DNA of 64,000 nucleotides from Dysidea avara (taxonomy: Eukaryota > Porifera > Demospongiae > Dictyoceratida > Dysideidae): the NCBI RefSeq assembly GCF_963678975.1, contig NC_089278.1, forward strand, positions 9,823,479 through 9,887,478. The letters run 5' to 3'. Under the pieces are notes generated by a model. The model was given only the letters and a program-made list of their open reading frames with translations. It was not told the origin of the DNA and ran no database searches. Made by a program: the position numbers and the translations under genes. Shown one piece after another: positions 60,413-64,000 of this stretch (its first letter is position 1; each line of letters starts with the position of its first letter).

Positions 60413-61826
60413 TTCATGAACAGTTGATCGTCACTGCCAACATAATTATATTTTATCAAGTGATCTCCAGCTCGCTAATTATGTGCAAAACATTGACTCT
60501 GTCACGGCAACATTTTAGCTACATTAGTTAAGTCGAAAAAAATTTGTGGTTTACATTACCACCCCAGCGATCCTTTCTTGTTTGGTGGCTTTTTTTTAGC
60601 GATCCCTATTCCCCACTTGAAATTTTTTATTTATCTTATTAGTTTAATAGCTAATAATGCTCATGCAATATTATTATAGTTCAGGGATGGTACACAAGGT
60701 GAGATCATTAGTGAGGTCATGAACCACATTTTTAGTGAGCACATGTACTTTTGTATGTGGGCATGCATATTGCAAGTTTTTAAAGCAACACAAGAAACAG
60801 GAAATTGGGACTACACAGTCAATTATTAAAATATATATATATATATATTAACGATATATGCTTATACTTGGTAGCGCATTGAGACTAGAGCCGTTAATTA
60901 TCTATGCTGGAGCGCAGAAATTATTATTAGAAAATGTCCTATTTTAATAAGCAATGATTTCTGTTTGCTATTAATTGGTTTCCTCACTGAAAATATACTT
61001 ATATTAGATGTCAGAAAATTGCTGATTACATACTTCTTGCATGCAGGCCAATTGAGACAATGTTGTTATAATGCTATTGTAAAATCTTGCACGAACTTTC
61101 ATACAGAAAATTTAGTGGGCTGCATGTTTGGTACATGGCCAGCTTAATTACTTATGTATATGCTATGGAAATTGATATTTATAAACTACCACAAAAATAA
61201 TTGTTACAATAAACTTCATAAAGTTGATACAGTGTATAGTACAAGAATTACAATTTACATGTGATCATATAGGTGGTTTGACACTGATGCAACATTTTCA
61301 CTTAATCAGAAAGACTGATACATACTGCTGAGAGTGCGAGCAAATAAAGGCACTGTTTTGCTTGCGAGTATTCATCCTGTTTTGTTTGGGATGAATATTT
61401 GTGAGCAAAATGGGTGCCACGCCCTTTAATTTGTGAGTGTTTTTAATTACTCGCACTCTCGCAAGATGACATTGCGTTTCAGCGGTACTGCATGCCTGAA
61501 GACATAAAAGATCATAACACAAACAGATGACACACATACAGTAGTACTCAAGCACTTTTCACATGCACATAGATGATGCCATTATACTATGCATGCAGCA
61601 CTGTTCATGCACTACAACATAGTTACACTGATTGTGTGAGAACTAGTGCACAATGTAGCACCATTTGTATATATAATATAGATGCATGCCATTATATTGT
61701 CAAAATGACACGTAAATGTATTGGAATGTACTGTAGAACTCCATAAGACATAAATTCTCACAAGTACAATAATCACAATGATTCTACACAAGTCTCTAAT
61801 TCAAATGTTTCTATATACAAGGACTA
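60413..61826. other. Repeat-containing intergenic region between DM13-DOMON copies
   Basis: It contains an (AT)n tract (about 60830-60848) and a nested imperfect inverted repeat at 61325-61475 ('gagagtgcgag' with 'ctcgcactctc', and an inner pair around 'tattcatcc'/'ggatgaata'). No gene is supported. Confidence 0.55.
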
Positions 61827-63434
61827 TCAATTTCTCACAGATATTTTCCATCCCAAAAAGAAGTGTGTAGCACATTGATAGTACACCAAATCTGGAGTGT
61901 CTCTTGTTGGTCTCCAGGTATACATTGTTGCCCCATCAGGACATACTGTCTTCTTACGTGTACAACATCTCTTGACGTCATCATCATCATGATAAACAAG
62001 GGGACCAGTAAACAAAGCATTGTCATTTTCATCTATTCCAGCATACACAGTCTCGTTCATATTCCGATTCTGAAAATATCCCCCTACTGGACTGCTGGTG
62101 ATGTATAGTGGATGATAGTTTGAAGGGTCAGCAGAGTTGTTACCGCCTTGAACACAGAAGGTGTATTTCCTTCCTCGCCTTACCCTTAAGTGTGGAATAA
62201 GACATCCGTCTACATACCACGCAATGCCCCAGCCACCAGTTGAATTTGCAAGTGCTTCATAGCCACACCTTCCCTCAGATGAACCAATGGTAAACACAAA
62301 TCGACGACGTCTTCCAACTTTGTTTCTTCTGTTTCTACACGGCTTACAGGGGGGTGGTGGGGTGGTTGGTAGTGGTGGAGGCCCAGTAATACGATAGCGA
62401 TCTTTGCAACATTCCTGGGTTGATAATTTATCACACTCGTCTGCACCTGTGCCATCACCAAAATCAACTAAAACATTGGGAATGGCACGAAACCCTACTG
62501 GGTGTCGAAGAATCACTCCTTGGTTAACAGGTCCCATAGCCCATACCACTGCTTGTGGACCAGTTAAAGTGATATTGTTATCATGATCAGGGTTTGAGCT
62601 CTGCAGGGGTCTTGTATAAGTACACCAAAAAACTCCATCTAGTTCTCCTCCACTAGTCATGGCAAGATTATCAACTCCACCATTGTATCTCGTGTCCATA
62701 CAAACTCCCAACACCGTTCCTTGTGATGCACCACACTGAGCATAAGCTGAAATGTAATAATCTTGGACCGTCCATTTTCCATCGCCATCTCTCCAGCACA
62801 GGGTAGGATCAGCATTAAACATGGATGTAACAGTTGGAGATTTACTAATTCCAAATCCCATAAAATAGTTATCAAGGCGGTTGTTAGAACACAGTGTTAT
62901 CTCAGCACTTGCTGGCGTTCCTGTGGTGTTATTGATGCTCCAGCACACATCATAGCCATCTCTGAGATTCTGACAATGCACTGGCTTGCGCGCACAAATC
63001 TTCTGGGTTTGCTGTCTGATGTTCCCAAAAGTTATGTGGCCGAAATTCGCACTGAATGATCTACACCAAATGGATAACCAGTTTGCTTCGTTGATATTGT
63101 ATGAATCTGGGAGCTTTATTTGTATCACTGTATTGGTGTGCCTACTACGAGGAAACCGTACGAACGTTTGGCTCCCAAACGTCACTGTAGCATCTACACC
63201 TCCAGAATTACGATCAGGGCCATTCGAGGGATTCTTTCCAACAAACGCATATACCGCAGGGCCAAATCCATCGTAGTAGAAGTTTTCGATCACCAACTCG
63301 CTGCAAGAGATCGCGTAGACGTTCCCGCGGACTTCATGTTGACGTTCAGTTAGCCTTCCCAGAAACTCTCGCCCCTCCGAGAGAGCAAACACAACTGCAA
63401 GTAGGGCAACAAAGCGCATCCCAACTATGCTCAT
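61827..63434 (-). CDS. Secreted DM13-DOMON-cupredoxin-like protein, Skeletor/Knickkopf type, copy B
   Basis: An intronless frame of 535 residues and close paralogue of 56747-58372, in the same orientation with the same order: signal peptide (M-R-F-V-A-L-L-A-V-V-F-A-L-S-E-G), DM13, DOMON-like, Pro-rich hinge with R-R-N-K-V-G-R-R-R-R, and plastocyanin-like domain. Long blocks are identical, including the C-M-D-T-R-Y-N-G region and the W-R-D-G-D-G-K-W block. The N-terminal DM13 and the C-terminus differ more, and the hinge is shorter. Both frames are intact, so both copies are probably functional. The pair arose by tandem duplication; transposons later filled the gap. Confidence 0.85.
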   Translation of the reverse strand: MSIVGMRFVALLAVVFALSEGREFLGRLTERQHEVRGNVYAISCSELVIENFYYDGFGPAVYAFVGKNPSNGPDRNSGGVDATVTFGSQTFVRFPRSRHTNTVIQIKLPDSYNINEANWLSIWCRSFSANFGHITFGNIRQQTQKICARKPVHCQNLRDGYDVCWSINNTTGTPASAEITLCSNNRLDNYFMGFGISKSPTVTSMFNADPTLCWRDGDGKWTVQDYYISAYAQCGASQGTVLGVCMDTRYNGGVDNLAMTSGGELDGVFWCTYTRPLQSSNPDHDNNITLTGPQAVVWAMGPVNQGVILRHPVGFRAIPNVLVDFGDGTGADECDKLSTQECCKDRYRITGPPPLPTTPPPPCKPCRNRRNKVGRRRRFVFTIGSSEGRCGYEALANSTGGWGIAWYVDGCLIPHLRVRRGRKYTFCVQGGNNSADPSNYHPLYITSSPVGGYFQNRNMNETVYAGIDENDNALFTGPLVYHDDDDVKRCCTRKKTVCPDGATMYTWRPTRDTPDLVYYQCATHFFLGWKISVRN

Positions 63435-64000
63435 TCAGGACTAAACAAGACAATCCGTCTCAGCAGTTTTTACACAATGAATTGCGTAACACGCGCATGC
63501 GTATATACTTTAACCGCACATATAAGGGCGAGGCATTGTCCGGATGCAGCTTGTACAAATAAACGATTACAACACCATAGATGACAAAGGGTGCGGCGAT
63601 GCAAAAAATAATGCAAAACACAAAATTGGAATCTGAATTCAGCCATGCTGTTACCTCCCAGGAAAACTGAAGTCATTGCAAAAATCATACTTTTTTGTGA
63701 TATAGAATTCCGCATATTCTCTTTACATCATCTGCATCCTAGACTCCTCGTACTACACAAACATACTACACAAATCAGCAGAGTCTTAGTGAGAGCTTGT
63801 AAATAGCTGACAGTGGTGACTTCGACTATTTATACCATAACTGTGTAGTTTAAAAATGTGGCCTAAATTATGGGCATGTACACCTTGTCTCTGTCATACG
63901 GGATTCTTGCAACTTTAAATTTCAAGTACATACGCACTTGAATCGAGAAAACAGTCTATTTTTCAAGTATTGCTAACACTGTGACTGTTTTGGATAATTG
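63435..64000. other. Upstream region of DM13-DOMON copy B
   Basis: It presumably holds the promoter and 5' UTR of copy B. I see no gene, repeat or motif I can support. Confidence 0.4.

Overview
This window is AT-rich, intron-rich animal nuclear DNA. Most introns are about 45-150 bp with GT-AG ends, genes lie close together on both strands, and intergenic space is full of small repeats. Recognisable genes are IFT122, CFAP276, RAP1, METTL5, BORCS6, an EEA1-type FYVE protein, a multi-Tudor protein, an F-box/WD40 protein and two DM13-DOMON (Skeletor-like) proteins. Short introns, MITE density and gene content suggest an early-branching animal, most likely a demosponge. That is inference; no species-diagnostic marker is present.

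Layout: 1-8141 (+) is the 3' part of a giant, cysteine-patterned, tandemly repeated surface protein with a Ser/Thr stalk, SEA-like domain, membrane segment and PDZ-ligand-like C-terminus. 8142-16464 has no convincing gene; it holds dispersed repeats, a large inverted repeat and a MITE whose empty site is visible in the other arm. 16465-24563 (+) is a coiled-coil plus three-Tudor protein. 25518-26271 (-) is METTL5 with an apparent frameshift. 26398-27408 (-) is RAP1. 27984-33941 (+) is an F-box/WD40 protein. 34107-34830 (-) is CFAP276. 36372-38545 (+) is an unrecognised Ser-rich protein. 38748-40639 (-) is BORCS6. 41562-50001 (+) is IFT122. 50129-56573 (-) is the 3' part of an EEA1-like FYVE/coiled-coil gene. 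56747-58372 and 61827-63434 (-) are twin intronless DM13-DOMON genes, separated by LINE fragments and foldback elements.

Themes: two ciliary genes (IFT122, a transport complex A subunit; CFAP276, a microtubule inner protein) each carry an RFX X-box-like site within about 70 bp of the start codon. Three genes concern endosome/lysosome position or signalling (EEA1, BORCS6, RAP1). The Tudor protein belongs to the germline/piRNA type. The giant repeat protein is the best candidate for something undescribed: about 33 Cys-bracketed modules, of which the N-terminal ones form a near-identical 318-bp array with a four-unit higher-order period.

Exon boundaries were read by eye from splice signals, reading-frame continuity and remembered family conservation. 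No alignment or transcript data were available.
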